From: Trichobilharzia regenti
Lineage: Eukaryota; Platyhelminthes; Trematoda; Strigeidida; Schistosomatidae
Direction of reading: 5' to 3'
Length of the DNA stretch: 64,000 nucleotides
Assembly (NCBI GenBank): GCA_944472135.2
Contig: OX235266.1
Location: forward strand, 17,649,925 to 17,713,924
Below the pieces are notes generated by a model. The model did not search any database. It saw only the letters and a list, made by a program, of their open reading frames with translations, and was not told the origin of the DNA. Positions 54,448 to 64,000 of the stretch are shown in pieces; positions within the stretch are counted from its first letter, which is position 1; every line of letters begins with the position of its first letter. A program made the translations under genes and the position numbers.

Positions 54448-55989
54448 ATAATAATAATTTGCATTATTCCAAAACAGTACTTGTGATACAGAATGGAATT
54501 CTCACCATTTCACTACAGTATTGCACCCAGTTAGTACATTAACAATAAATAAAATTCTACATAGATTAAGGTAATCTCAGTTAGTTTTGACAACAACATA
54601 TTGGCATGTGGGTAGCAAAGCCAAAATTGAACAGAATGTTTGAAGTTGTTAGAAAAGTAGATGCTGGCATATTTACTGGCGTAAGCGGTAACAAAAATGT
54701 CGAGATATAAAGAGAGTGAAAGAACGACGAAGAATGTTTAAAGAGGAGTTTCTAAGGTAGAGAAAAACAAAACCGCACAGAACAAAACAAAGAGAAAAGG
54801 AAAAGAAAGAAAGAAAAACGTTGTACCTATAAATGATATGAGTTGGAGAGACGAAATCCAGTTGTTCTACTGACTATTTAATAAGTTATAGGAATCACGC
54901 CTAATGCTTTCTTCTTTATCGCACAGAACACGAGCTAAGTAGGGAGGGTATGGTTGGGTTTTTGTACTTGCTAGTGCAGGCATATAGTTTTCTCTATATA
55001 GGTTTCTGGTTCTGCCTGATGAGATACAAGGGGAGAGTTGTGAGTGAAAGGGGTGGTGTGCGTAATAAGGTATAGACTTTCTTCAGTAGCTCTGGGAAAA
55101 ATAAGGGGGAAGAATAGAGGAATAATAGGCAGGATGTAGGAGTTAACGATTCGTAGGAGTAAGGGTTGGTTTATTCCAAAATGTTTTAACTTATTGATGT
55201 AGAAGGTGAGACGGAATATTTCTTAGAAATCATCAAGATATGAGACGGCCAGGGAAGATCAGCAGATAGAATGACGCCAAGATATTTAATTTCCAACTTA
55301 GTCTTTATTTCAGTGCCATCTATGTTGCACACCTCGTGAAAGCTAACCAGTTTGTTTAGGTCACATTTATGCCTATAGGTGAAATTGACTGTTTGACATT
55401 TAGAGGTATTTAAGGTCAGACCGTTTTCCTTGGAACACTGACTGATTTCTGATAAAAAGCCATTCAGTGTAGAGCAGTCACTTTGACATTTGACAGACAA
55501 AGATACAGTCAGGTCATCAGCATATTTGACAAAATTAATGTCATTTGAAAGAAAGAAAAGAGAAGTGGGGAGAGTACAGCACCTTGGGGGACACCAGCTT
55601 CAGTGAGCACAGCAGAGGAGGATTTACCTTTGTAGACGGTATACTGCATTCTGTTTGAGAAGTAGGAATGCAACCAGTTAGTGACCCAGGACTCACTTTG
55701 TGTCATCGAGAGCTTATTTAGCAAGAGACATCTAGGTACACAGTCGAAAGCAGAAGTGAAGTCAAGAAACGTGTAGCGAACGTATCAGGCACCTTTATCT
55801 AATGATGAGACGATACTGTTGTGTAAGACAGCTGCAGCGTCCAAAGTGCTCCTACCCCGTCTATGTGCCAATTGTTTGGGGTCTTCGAAGCTTTTAAGGG
55901 AGGGTTCAAGTTTAAGAAGTACTAGTTTTTCCATAAACTTTAGAAAAGGGGAAGTGATGACAATGGGTCTGAATTTGACGTTCTTGTTA
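54448..55989 (-). mobile_element. CR1-like LINE, 5'-truncated, nested in LTR
   Basis: About 1.54 kb in minus orientation. RT motifs are at 55500-55790 and the C-terminal part below. The 3' end at the left is an ATT/ATA short-repeat tail (54448-54465), typical of CR1-type LINEs. It is related to the fragments at 23.6 and 36.4 kb. The plus-strand frame at 55819-56166 is antisense. Confidence 0.82.
55186..55790 (-). pseudogene. CR1-like RT, motifs A to C
   Basis: Motif A reads FLDFTSAFDCVPR near 55735-55775. The frame 55509-55724 gives WLHSYFSNRMQYTVYKG and AGVPQGAVLSPLLFS (motif B). After a shift, DINFVKYADDLTVSLSV (motif C, YADD) at about 55490-55540 leads into the frame 55186-55500 with NGLTLNTSKCQTVNF and KYLGVILSADLPW. 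All catalytic aspartates are present, with one or two frameshifts. Fingers and endonuclease are missing. Confidence 0.82.
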
Positions 55990-56155
55990 ATATCTGCTAA
56001 TCATATTCTCCCACGAAATTTCTGTTGTGATTGGTTGTTGAGTTCCTCAAGGTTTGACTTTGTCCTTGTTTTTCCTCTCATGATCAAGATATGGGACGTT
56101 GACATTGACGTAAATTGCTGTCTACCAATTTCGGCTAGCATACAACCCTCACCAT

Positions 56156-56449
56156 ATTATGAGTAGTATTGGATAACTTACGTTAAATAGTAGTGCCTTC
56201 TAGTCAAAATAAAGTAATCTACGCTCTGAACAGCTGATTCTTTGGTTTCGGTGTCGAGCTAATCAAATATTTTGGTTGACAAGGTCTTCCAGTTGTACAT
56301 AGCATGCATATTTCGACATGGTTTGGACTCCTCAAATGGTTGTGTCTGCATGTATCCAAAATATCTGATGCTGTTAACAAGGAGATCCATTTTTTCAATG
56401 CTTTAAAATAATAATTCAAGAACTATTTACACATATAAGTATTTAGTTC
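56156..56449. other. Spacer, nothing recognised
   Basis: No supported feature. Confidence 0.4.
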
Positions 56450-56625
56450 AGTGCGTCGGTGGTACAGTGGTCAGGAAGCTCGCCGACCATGCACTTGGTC
56501 CGAGGTTCAATCCCCTGATATCTATGGTCGGCCTGAAAAATTTGGGCTATCGATATCACATGCTGAAAATTCCATACTTGTACCAAAGATACAGTGTGGA
56601 ATCAAGCTGTAACCAAAAATAGAAA
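56450..56625 (+). mobile_element. SINE C variant, plus copy
   Basis: Head GTGCGTCGGTGGTACAGTGG, B-box GAGGTTCAATCCCC, then the alternative body GATATCTATGGTCGGCC to GTGTGGAATCAAGCTGTAAC. Partner of the inverted copy at 37410-37590. RNA polymerase III boxes are well kept. Confidence 0.78.
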
Positions 56626-56890
56626 AAAATAATATAAATTTAAATGACCCCTTTTTACATCAGAGATCCATTGATAGAATACTTACTAGCCATGGACACG
56701 TACAGGGTTCGATTCCCATCCTGATGCATTCCTAAAATTCATTTGGTTTATTAGCTGAAAATAAGCCTAGGAAAGAGTGATAATTGGGCTAGCAATCCTT
56801 AACCGTAGAACTAAACAACACTCACCGCTATTTCTTGGTTGTTTGTCATACTGCGCCTGACCTTTGATCAGAATTAGAACTCGTCTTTTA
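56626..56890 (+). mobile_element. Possible further SINE C pieces
   Basis: CATGGACACGTACAGGGTTC and GATTCCCATCC (B-box-like), then AAGAGTGATAATTGGGCTAG resemble SINE C with heavy decay. Otherwise unassigned. Confidence 0.35.
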
Positions 56891-57540
56891 TTTACAGCCG
56901 AGGCTATGATTAATGAAAGGCGAACAACGTAGAACTGCAAAGTCGTCTATATGTGGCCACCTGTTAGAGTCTGGTCATTTAGCCCCACATGATTCATCTT
57001 TCAAAGTTATCTACATGGCAAAATCGAATCGATCCAAAAGTTTACGTTTTCTTCACTTATGCATAGCCGAAGCTTTAGCTATATATGAACAGAAACCTGA
57101 ATTATGTGTTCAAAGACCTTTTGTCAAACCCCTTTCTTTACCTTGGTCATAGTAATGTTCTTTCTAGTTTTTATTTTATTTTACCACTTGAATTCATTCC
57201 ACTTCAATTCACATCTTCATTCTTATCGTAATCGTACTCCTAATTTTTCAAATGTTTAGACAACGCTTGACATTTTTTTAGAAATATTTTTGGTATTAAT
57301 TCACTTATAAAACAATCTTTCATAATTTTGTAATCCATCCACTTCAACTCTACCCCTTATAACATTTTAATTATCGTTATTCTTATCACTTATATATGTA
57401 TATTGACTGAGAAATTATTTAGTGCCACTTAAAGCTTTCTTTTTCTGTAATATAAATAAGACTGTACAGTTGGCTTGAAAATGAAGTCGTTGAAAAGAAA
57501 TTTCTTCGCTGAACAAAAAAACTGTGTTTTCAATTCATAA
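56891..57540 (+). mobile_element. PLE 3' end, subfamily E-like
   Basis: The frame 56913-57152 holds only the last third of the nuclease and the C-terminus: SSICGHLLESGHLAPHDSSF, CIAEALAIYEQ, PELCVQRPFVKPLSLPWS and a proper stop. The 3' untranslated region runs to about 57540 and ends like 45165 and 20770 (AAGACTGTACAGTTGGCTTG, TTTCTTCGCTGAAC). The retained frame is intact. Confidence 0.8.
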
Positions 57541-57654
57541 AGCCAAATGAGTTCAAATAGCTCCAATTCTGACCCACTATTTGAACGGCTCAGTAATAGA
57601 TATGTAGTTGTCAGCTACTAACAACTATCAGCTATATGATGTGTCATCTAAAAG

Positions 57655-57850
57655 AGAAGAACTGCCAGTGGTTGTCAGGACGAAGCTTTGTTCCACTCTG
57701 GGACTCGTCAGTTGAATGCACCTACAATCCCCAGTGAGTGATGGTGTTCTCACTGAGACTTGAACTCATCCCTCACCATTTTAAGAGCTGAGACGTTATT
57801 CCATAGACCGCTTTGACTACTAGGACAGCCTCTTGTGCAACGAACACCAG
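57655..57850 (-). mobile_element. Sm-alpha-like SINE, diverged
   Basis: AGGACGAAGCTTTGTTCC, CTCTGGGACTCGTCAGTTG and ATCCCCAGTGAGTGATGGTG, TTGAACTCATCCC, GTTATTCCATAGACCGC follow the family order in reverse. The hammerhead block keeps the GGGACTCGTCAGT side. Confidence 0.58.
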
Positions 57851-58230
57851 TGAATCATTGAAGTCAGTTAGCGTTGGAAACCTGTTTCATCCTGGCTGAA
57901 GAAGCGTCTGCAGTGCACTTTATTAAGCGTAGAATCCAATACCTTCAGTTTATGAGTGGAACCCATTGATTGTCAAGTTACTGGTTTGAATTTTTTTAAG
58001 CTCTTTCAATTTACGTCACCATCATCCAATCCAGTGCCCCCAAGCTAGCGCACATCTTCACGGGTCATGAGAAGGCACTGTTGAAAAAATCTAGTACTGC
58101 CTAGTTTCCAATAATACTCTCAATTGTATCGCTCTGTGACGAAACCTACCTACAACTGAACAGCTAGAAAAAAAAAGTAGAAAGATTCCCCCATGTCTTC
58201 ACTTAAACTTACCACAGGTCGTCGCATTTC
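57851..58230. other. Decayed SINE B and spacer
   Basis: CCTGTTTCATCCTGGCTGAA and GTAGAATCCAATACCTTCAG at 57870-57945 look like a worn SINE B on the minus strand. The remainder to 58230 is unassigned. Confidence 0.35.
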
Positions 58231-58381
58231 TCTCAATGTCGTATCTCTTTCAGCCTCTATTGCCATTGCAACAGTCATCAAATCCAAATTTGTTTCAAAT
58301 GAATACCGTTGAATTAAACGTAATGGAATATTTGCTCTACCAGTCTATATTTGAAAAGATAATCATAAAAATATCCATAAA

Positions 58382-58383
<2 letters not shown>

Positions 58384-58420
<37 letters not shown>

Positions 58421-58430
58421 TATATATATA
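58384..58430. repeat. AT microsatellite
   Basis: Nearly pure TA repeat of about 45 bp with one T-run interruption. The flanks (58231-58680) are AT-rich without other features. Confidence 0.85.
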
Positions 58431-58680
58431 AGTAAGGAATCTAATGAATCGGTAAATCAGAAATGACATTTAAAATATCTAAAGGCTTCATTGGTTTGCC
58501 ATTAAAGTGTAGGCAGTTTCATGTGTTGTTTAGTCCTGAATTGTACCGACACTGACAAAATCTAGATTTCTGACTATCTGATAACAGCGTGTAGTCATCT
58601 AATAGTGTATAGCGCTCATTCAAAACTTATATTATTGTGGAACTTCCCATTTAAACATTTAGAAGACAAAAAAAGATATT

Positions 58681-59042
58681 GGATTTCATCATGAGCTGAT
58701 ATCAGTTAGAGGACTATTGAAATACCAGCTGGGAGTACTAGACAGCTGTTTCTTCCTAGTTTGGGACTCTTCATCAGTACATACCCAACAGGGTTCATGG
58801 GCCATTGGATCGGGTTCAAGTGGCCTAATGGTATTCGAGCTCGCTAGCTTTGTAACCAGAAGGTAATCGGGTTCGAACCTGTGGTGGTCGCTGCATACGG
58901 ATGAAGAGTCCCAAACTAGGCTGACGAAACAGCTGTCCAGTACTCCCAGGTGGTTTTCCAATGGTTCTCTAACTAATGTGTCAGCCCATGATGAAATCCT
59001 GTGACCAATCAATCAAATCACTACAAACCAACACTTGAAAAA
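58681..59042. mobile_element. SINE B fold-back composite
   Basis: Minus 3' piece at 58681-58795 with the hammerhead block reversed (TTTCTTCCTAGTTTGGGACT). Then a plus copy from 58800: GTGGCCTAATGGTATTCGAG, GGGTTCGAACCTG, GGATGAAGAGTCCCAAACTA, GACGAAACAGCTGTCC, and the full tail to AACCAACACTTGAAAAA. Core position 3 of the plus copy is not C, so it departs from the hammerhead consensus. Confidence 0.78.
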
Positions 59043-59416
59043 TGGGATATTCTTTTCGACAACATCCTCACTATCCGGCTCTATATTTATCTGTATACAC
59101 ATATAATATTGATATTCCCTCAGAGAATTGGACCCACGTCACCCAGTACTGCAGTTAGAGAACTTATCATTGAGTTCTTTGAGCTAAGTCATTCCATGTA
59201 CATTATCTCAATATTTACGAATTTAAAAATGCTGATTTTATAAGTAATTTCAATGTCTACAGCGTAGTTAACGTAGAAATATCAAGAAACGTTATCTCCA
59301 AGAATTTCTTCTCAAGTCAATTTCTGATGTAAAGTTCCATTCAAGTTTAAATTTGGCGTACACGTTATAATGGTCCAACTGTCTGGAAAGTCTCTCGTCA
59401 ATGGTCCATTTACGAT
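59043..59416. other. Spacer, nothing recognised
   Basis: No supported feature. Confidence 0.4.
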
Positions 59417-59734
59417 TGTGGTGAGAGCAGGCTGCTAGCCAATTGGTAGACATTAATCGACGCTGATTGGTAGATATTAATCTAGGCTGATTCAACAACC
59501 AATCACAGCAGACTTAAACGTGGGCAAATATGATTCGCAGATAAATGGCTCTACTTTCCGAGAAATATCAAAAACAACCAATCAGGAGACTGTGTTTGTC
59601 TTCCGAGAAACAACCAATTAGAAACTGCCTTTTTCTGCTTGCATAAGCCTGATTAATGCATAAAATATATATAAATACGCGTTGATTTAGTAATAAAACG
59701 ATCTGTTGCCTGGCCCTTATCTTCTGTTGTTACA
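59417..59734 (+). repeat. Solo Gypsy-like LTR
   Basis: 318 bp from TGTGGTGAGAGCAGG to TGTTGTTACA. It contains several CCAATCA/ATTGGT boxes and a TATAAATACGCG-type promoter box (59668-59680), then ACGATCTGTTGCCTGGCCC near the end. The LTR family is the one in the tandem array. No internal part. Confidence 0.84.
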
Positions 59735-60107
59735 TAGCTACTTATTTAGCTATCCTAACTAGTTTTGTAATTATGATCCTTTTTCCTCCTAGATTGTGTA
59801 TCGTTGTCCTCATGTTTGTGTATCATCTGTAGAACTAATCCTTATTATTCGTCTTTCTTCACGTTTAATCTCTGGTCTAAACGGTTCTCTTTGTCATTGT
59901 GTAGTGATAGTGTTGATAGTGTTTTGCTTTCCGGTGTGATTTTGTTTGAGTGAATAAGAGACCATTTTGACCTTGGACTGTCCGCGAGAATTGTTTTCGG
60001 TGTGTCTTTCATGCGGACAGATTTTCCACTCTCACCTTGTTGGGGGACATTCTACTTGATTTTAAGGCATTTTGCACAGTTTATTTTAGTTAACTATTTT
60101 TGACTGG
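59735..60107. other. Spacer, nothing recognised
   Basis: T-rich sequence without any supported feature. Confidence 0.4.
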
Positions 60108-60320
60108 TTCGAAGATTTCATCGTGAGCTGACATCAGTTATAGAAACATCAAATAGTACTGAACAGTTGTTTCGTCAGCCTAATTTGGAACTTTTCATCA
60201 GTATACAACCACCACCAGGGTTCGAATCTAGGGCCTCCTGGTTACAAGGCAAGCTAACTCGTAGACCACATTAAGCCACTGAAACCCAATCCAGTGACCA
60301 GCGCATTAATTCTAACTTTT
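60108..60320 (-). mobile_element. SINE B, inverted
   Basis: GATTTCATCGTGAGCTGACA, TTGTTTCGTCAGCC, GGAACTTTTCATCAG, B-box GGGTTCGAATCTAGG, CTCGTAGACCACATTAAGCC. The far 5' block is lost. Confidence 0.8.
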
Positions 60321-60960
60321 GTGAATTCATAACCATTTTGGTTCTGTAGTGCTTGTTTTGTCCTGGAAACTTCTATGATCTGTAAAGTTACTTAACATCA
60401 TTACCGAGGTCATTTTGAGTCTTTGATTATTGTTCAACAGTACCACAGACTGTTTGCTGTCACTGGAGAATCTTGTGACTGTGAGTAATTCAAGAAAGTT
60501 TGGCAAGCTATTATACACTAGAGAATGAAGATTGGTTTCCAGACTTCAGACCACAAAGCATCGGTTTTAATTCAATAAAAATCCACATTCAAACATTAAC
60601 AGAGAGAAGACCAGTGGTTCAGAGAAGACTCTCTTTTCGGTGAATTCATTTTCACAGCGGTACAATCGCAAATATATGTATATATGGTTGTTTTGTATGT
60701 GTGTATACGTTTAATTTATCAAACGAAAATACAATTAGTAGGTTTTTGGTGAAGTTATTTAATACGAAAAGTGATGAGCTGTCACAAAGGAATGTTAAAC
60801 AATAGTCACGTAATAACATGAAGAGTTTGACAAAAGAGTTGTGCTCAGGGTGTGCATGGAAACAGAACAACATACGGAATTACGTAAGAGATTTAAGTAG
60901 TTATAAAAATAAGCAATCAAGCAGAAGTGAAGTCAAATCAACAGAGTTGCCAACATGATA
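60321..60960. other. Spacer, nothing recognised
   Basis: The minus frame of 73 codons at 60652-60873 has hydrophobic text but no known motif. Confidence 0.4.
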
Positions 60961-60964
60961 GTAG

Positions 60965-61705
60965 AAGTGGTTGAATAATTTTCTTTTGTATTCATAGTTC
61001 TGGTTCTTCCAACTGAATGGTTAGGTCTTCTGCAATGCAAAGAAGATGGAAACGCATTGTGTTTGACAAGTTGTTCTTCACTTTGTAGATCACTTTGAGG
61101 CAGGAGGCGTTTGTTGAGATGGAATGACCAGTGTTGACGAGATGTTCGATTATCGCACTCTTATACGGCCACTACTTCCTTTCTGCAGCCATACAGGATA
61201 GTGTTCTTTGACCCTTTTTGACAGGATGCGTGTTGAATGACCGGGGAATTGACATATATTCACATAGAAATGGTCAGGTGACAGATCTTGTCCTTAGGGT
61301 TTCCGCACATCAGCGGGCGACTAGAGAACATTACTGTCAGTGTTGTCGTGAACAAATTTCTTCTTAGAGAAGTGAACATTCTCCTCTAAAATACATCATT
61401 GAGTAGGTCACCTTTGAAGTTGAGGTTCATAAAAAGTACCTTTTTTACCACGGATGGTGTCTCTTGCCTTTGGATTTTATGTTTGATGTTTATGTCTATG
61501 AATTTTGGTGGACATCTGTTTTTTGGCGAGGTTTGTTTCAGGAAGTTTAGTACTTCTTCCAGGTTATCAGAGCTGCAGATGCGTCGGACACGAGTAGCAA
61601 GAGATCTAATTAGGTTTTCTCTTTCGACTGATTGGTACCCAGCTGTAGAAGCTTGTCAGCTGGCCTTTCCATGTAGCTTTTCTTTGGACGGACCTTCTTA
61701 AAGTT
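60965..61705 (-). mobile_element. PLE thumb to C-terminus, inverted
   Basis: Minus-strand reading in several frames: ENLIRSLATRVRRICSSDNL, PKNRCPPKFIDINIK, VVKKVLFMNLNFKGDLLNDV, FSSRPLMCGNPKDKI and, after shifts, the region before the C-terminal part (NKRLLPQSDLQSE). YIG is lost. The plus frame at 61399-61701 is antisense. Confidence 0.7.
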
Positions 61706-62939
61706 CCGTCGGTTATAGCCGCTACGCAAGTTGAGACTGCCTACTTAAGAGAAATGAGGCGTGAAGAACGTAGTTTAATGGACCACCATAAACATTACGA
61801 ACGACGTGGCTCTAAATACACAGTCAACTCTTCCTCCAATTGGATTAAAAAAGTGACCAAGGTCTCCATAGATTTCTGGGGTTCCTGGGACCATGGGGTC
61901 ATTCCTACTTGAATCAACACATTGTGTAAATATAGGTATTAGCTGAATAAGAGCAACATATGTAGAAGTCACTTTTATTCAGTGTTGTTTCGCAGTTCTT
62001 CCTTACAAAACACTCCATGACTTATCTCTATAACCCCACCACATAGCAGCAGTTGTATAGAAAAAGCCTATAACCAAGTGTAATATACCAATAATTCTAA
62101 TATAATACATCCTAGTTAGTTAACCACTAATATTTTTAGGCTAAAAAACCCTTAGCTATGCTGATTATGACTGATTATTGAATGACACAGTTCTAGGCCA
62201 TAAAATACGAAATTTCGATCAAATTATTTATTGATTTAAACTTATTATCATTACTTATATGTGAGTGAAATGTTACCGTATGACACCTGTGATTTCGTAT
62301 TTGCTGTTTTTTCCAATCTGATAAGAATCAGCTCTGTTGATCCAGCTTTCTGACTTCATCTCATTAGATATGATCATATGTAGTACCCCTATACCAACTG
62401 TAAACATGCTTTTTAATCTAATTTGTATGCTTGTATTATATGTGTATACAGACCGATTTTATATGTACTTCGCAAACATTTGTCAATTTACTGTTGAATA
62501 TTACCTTGACACAATTTGGAATTTGACTACTACTGTAATACACATTCGTAATCTTCGCAGGTGCCTTTTGATTTACGTTGTGGGCGTTGAGTAGCCACAA
62601 CGTCTGCGCACATCAATAAGAACGAAGAAATACATAGAATATATGTGTACAGCAGTTTAGTCAGACAGCGCACGCAACACATATACCATAATTTTTCAAA
62701 AAAATCTCGTTTCCATGACTTATCGACGAAGTTCGCATGACATGAAATTACAACTTGCTTTACAAAAATTAGAAATATTAACATTCGTTCAACGAAAATT
62801 TTGCATTTCCAGTTCCGCACTTCAAGTGAATTTGTATTAATAAATATATACTACTTATTATTGAATACTAGTAGGTTAGCTATCTAATAAACATTTTGTG
62901 ACATTCCCTTTCCAAATGAGATCACTGGTTGATACAAGT
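61706..62939. other. Spacer, nothing recognised
   Basis: 1.2 kb of AT-rich DNA. The frames at 62337-62594 (plus) and 62530-62820 (minus) overlap antisense, lack motifs and are likely chance. Confidence 0.45.
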
Positions 62940-63095
62940 TAAATAAGCCTTGAAAACCAGACAGGACTGCGTGGTTATTTTGTCATAACTGAGGAATTTT
63001 CATCAGAACACATACATAAAACCGTGTGATGGGGATTTAACCTACATCTTTTAGGTTGCGAGTAGATCCACTGTGATGCAATCTAACGTTCATGT
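62940..63095 (-). mobile_element. SINE B relic
   Basis: GCCTTGAAAACCAGACAGGA, TTTTGTCATAACTGAGGAATT and TTTTCATCAGAACACATACA, then GGGGATTTAACCTACATC keep the SINE B order in reverse. Confidence 0.5.
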
Positions 63096-63119
63096 ATTTT
63101 ATTTTTTATTATTGTTATG

Positions 63120-63310
63120 ATTACTTGTTGTTCGCTTGAGTTCTGAGGAGAACATAGCCCTTCAACAGCGAATCTCCAATTATTCCAATTATCTGTAGTC
63201 CTTTTCATCTAGCCCCACGATTTCCTATAGTCTATCTCCAGGGGGCACGACCTGCTTCGTGTCACCGTTGAACGCGTCACTCGTCGTTTCCCATTTTCTT
63301 TCATAATGCC
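63120..63310 (-). mobile_element. LINE-1 extreme 3' end, diverged
   Basis: GTTCTGAGGAGAACATAGCC and CTTCAACAGCGAATCTCC resemble the terminal block reversed, then the order of the C-terminal region follows (GGCACGACCTGC, CACTCGTCGTTTCCC). Compare 2115-2335. Confidence 0.55.
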
Positions 63311-63464
63311 TTATGTTTATAATACCGCTGATAATTCAGAATAATCAAGTCCTTATATTTTCCACGTTTTGACTTTGTGGCATACACAGAGAAATTCCAA
63401 TGACACTACCTTTAATGTACACTAGTATCCAGTGTCGAGTTTACGGATTATGCAGCGATCATTT

Positions 63465-63780
63465 ACAAATAACCAATAGGGTACAGCAAGTTGATGGTCA
63501 GGCAGTAACTCATCGAAGAAGACACTGGGAAGTGGTCGCACTATGTTATGAATAGGCAGAAATTAGAATTCATGGACTGTCCACTGGATCGGGTCCCAGT
63601 GGCTTAATGGTCTACGCACTAGCTCTCCTCCTTGTAACCTGAAGGTACTGGGTTCGAACCCGTGATGTGAGTGAGTACTGCTTAAGACTCCCAAACTAGG
63701 CTGACGAAACAGCTGTCTGGCAGTACTTCCAACTAGTTTTCCAATGACTCTCTAAGTGATCTTAGCTCATGATGAAATAT
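63465..63780 (+). mobile_element. SINE B, nearly full
   Basis: AACCAATAGGGTACAGCAAG (5' block), GTGGCTTAATGGTCTACGCA, GGGTTCGAACCCGTG, the block ACTGCTTAAGACTCCCAAAC with GACGAAACAGCTGTC, and TTAGCTCATGATGAAATATA. In the hammerhead block CTGAAGA reads CTTAAGA, so one core G is lost. Confidence 0.8.
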
Positions 63781-63924
63781 ATCTTTGTCTCTTTAACCAA
63801 TTACAGACTTGTCAGGAAAGCTTTTCATGTCTGCAGAATTAAGTATTAGGTTCCAGCTAGAATATTAATACTGACTGAAATATAGACGCACTTAGCTGCT
63901 GAGTTTTCAAGTTTACTGGATGAC

Positions 63925-64000
63925 AGAGTTTTAACATGAGACTCTGCCCAGAAATGCACCAATTCAAGTTGTCACACCTGTTAGTGTACTCAGAGGTTGA
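63925..64000 (-). mobile_element. LINE-2 3' end at window edge
   Basis: GAGACTCTGCCCAGAAATGC and ACCAATTCAAGTTGTCACAC resemble the 3' end at 51787-51840 (AGAACTTGGCACC, CAGTTCGAGTTGCCACG). The element would continue beyond the window. Confidence 0.45.

Larger units (their letters stand above)
54257..56155 (-). repeat. Solo Gypsy-like LTR split by a CR1-like LINE
   Basis: The LTR 3' part is at 54257-54447 (AGGCAACAGATCGTTTATTC) and its 5' part at 55990-56155 (ATATCTGCTAATCATATTC to CGGCTAGCATACAACCC). The two join at the same point that is continuous in the solo LTR at 21.03 kb (GATATATCTGCTAATC). A short ATAT is repeated at both junctions. The insert is the LINE listed next. Confidence 0.82.

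Noticed and set aside
55819..56166. 115-codon plus-strand frame
   Set aside because: It is antisense to the CR1-like RT and LTR.
61399..61701. 100-codon plus-strand frame
   Set aside because: It is antisense to PLE thumb code that gives recognisable protein text on the minus strand.
62337..62820. Overlapping frames near 62.3-62.8 kb as genes
   Set aside because: They are antisense to each other in AT-rich DNA and show no family motif.

Overview
The window looks like repeat-dominated nuclear DNA from a schistosome-type flatworm (blood fluke). Species cannot be settled from the sequence alone. The case rests on dense Penelope-like elements (PLEs) with reverse transcriptase (RT) plus GIY-YIG endonuclease, a short element family resembling the schistosome Sm-alpha repeat with its hammerhead-ribozyme block, RTE-like and CR1-like LINEs, Gypsy-like LTRs, high A+T content and degenerate TTAGGG-like repeats. 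I found no host protein-coding gene, rRNA or convincing tRNA. Every open frame with recognisable content belongs to a retroelement, and nearly all are broken.

Layout. 1-4 kb: 3' pieces of one RTE-like LINE (LINE-1 here) in both orientations and a telomere-like tract. 4.2-8.5 kb: three PLE copies, the first with a 378-codon frame and a recognisable hammerhead motif near its 3' end. 9.5-16.5 kb: a fold-back tRNA-like SINE (SINE B), a PLE with inverted terminal arms, a second such PLE split by a LINE with a 7-bp target duplication, and further LINE and PLE fragments. 16.6-18.6 kb: an 882-bp tandem array from an internally deleted Gypsy-like element. 19.1-32.4 kb: more PLEs (two with inverted arms), solo LTRs, CR1-like pieces and SINE B copies. 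32.9-46.8 kb: LINE-1 fragments, four tRNA-like SINE families (B, C, D and Sm-alpha-like), and a long near-perfect palindrome at 41.3-42.15 kb whose two arms each carry a complete hammerhead core. 46.8-49.9 kb: the best LINE-1 copy, almost full length but frameshifted. 50-64 kb: PLE ends, a second RTE-like family (LINE-2), a CR1-like LINE nested in an LTR, solo LTRs, SINEs and AT-rich spacers.

How the parts relate. LINEs supply endonuclease/RT of the target-primed type and are the likely partners for the tRNA-like SINEs, although no shared 3' tail proves it here. PLEs carry their own RT and GIY-YIG nuclease. Hammerhead-like motifs occur in PLE ends and in two SINE families, so RNA self-cleavage is a recurring theme. 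Inverted arrangements are also recurrent: four PLEs are flanked by inverted copies of their own 3' end, and several SINEs lie head to head. Boundaries were set by eye from repeated sequence within the window. Family names beyond PLE, LINE, LTR and SINE are tentative.
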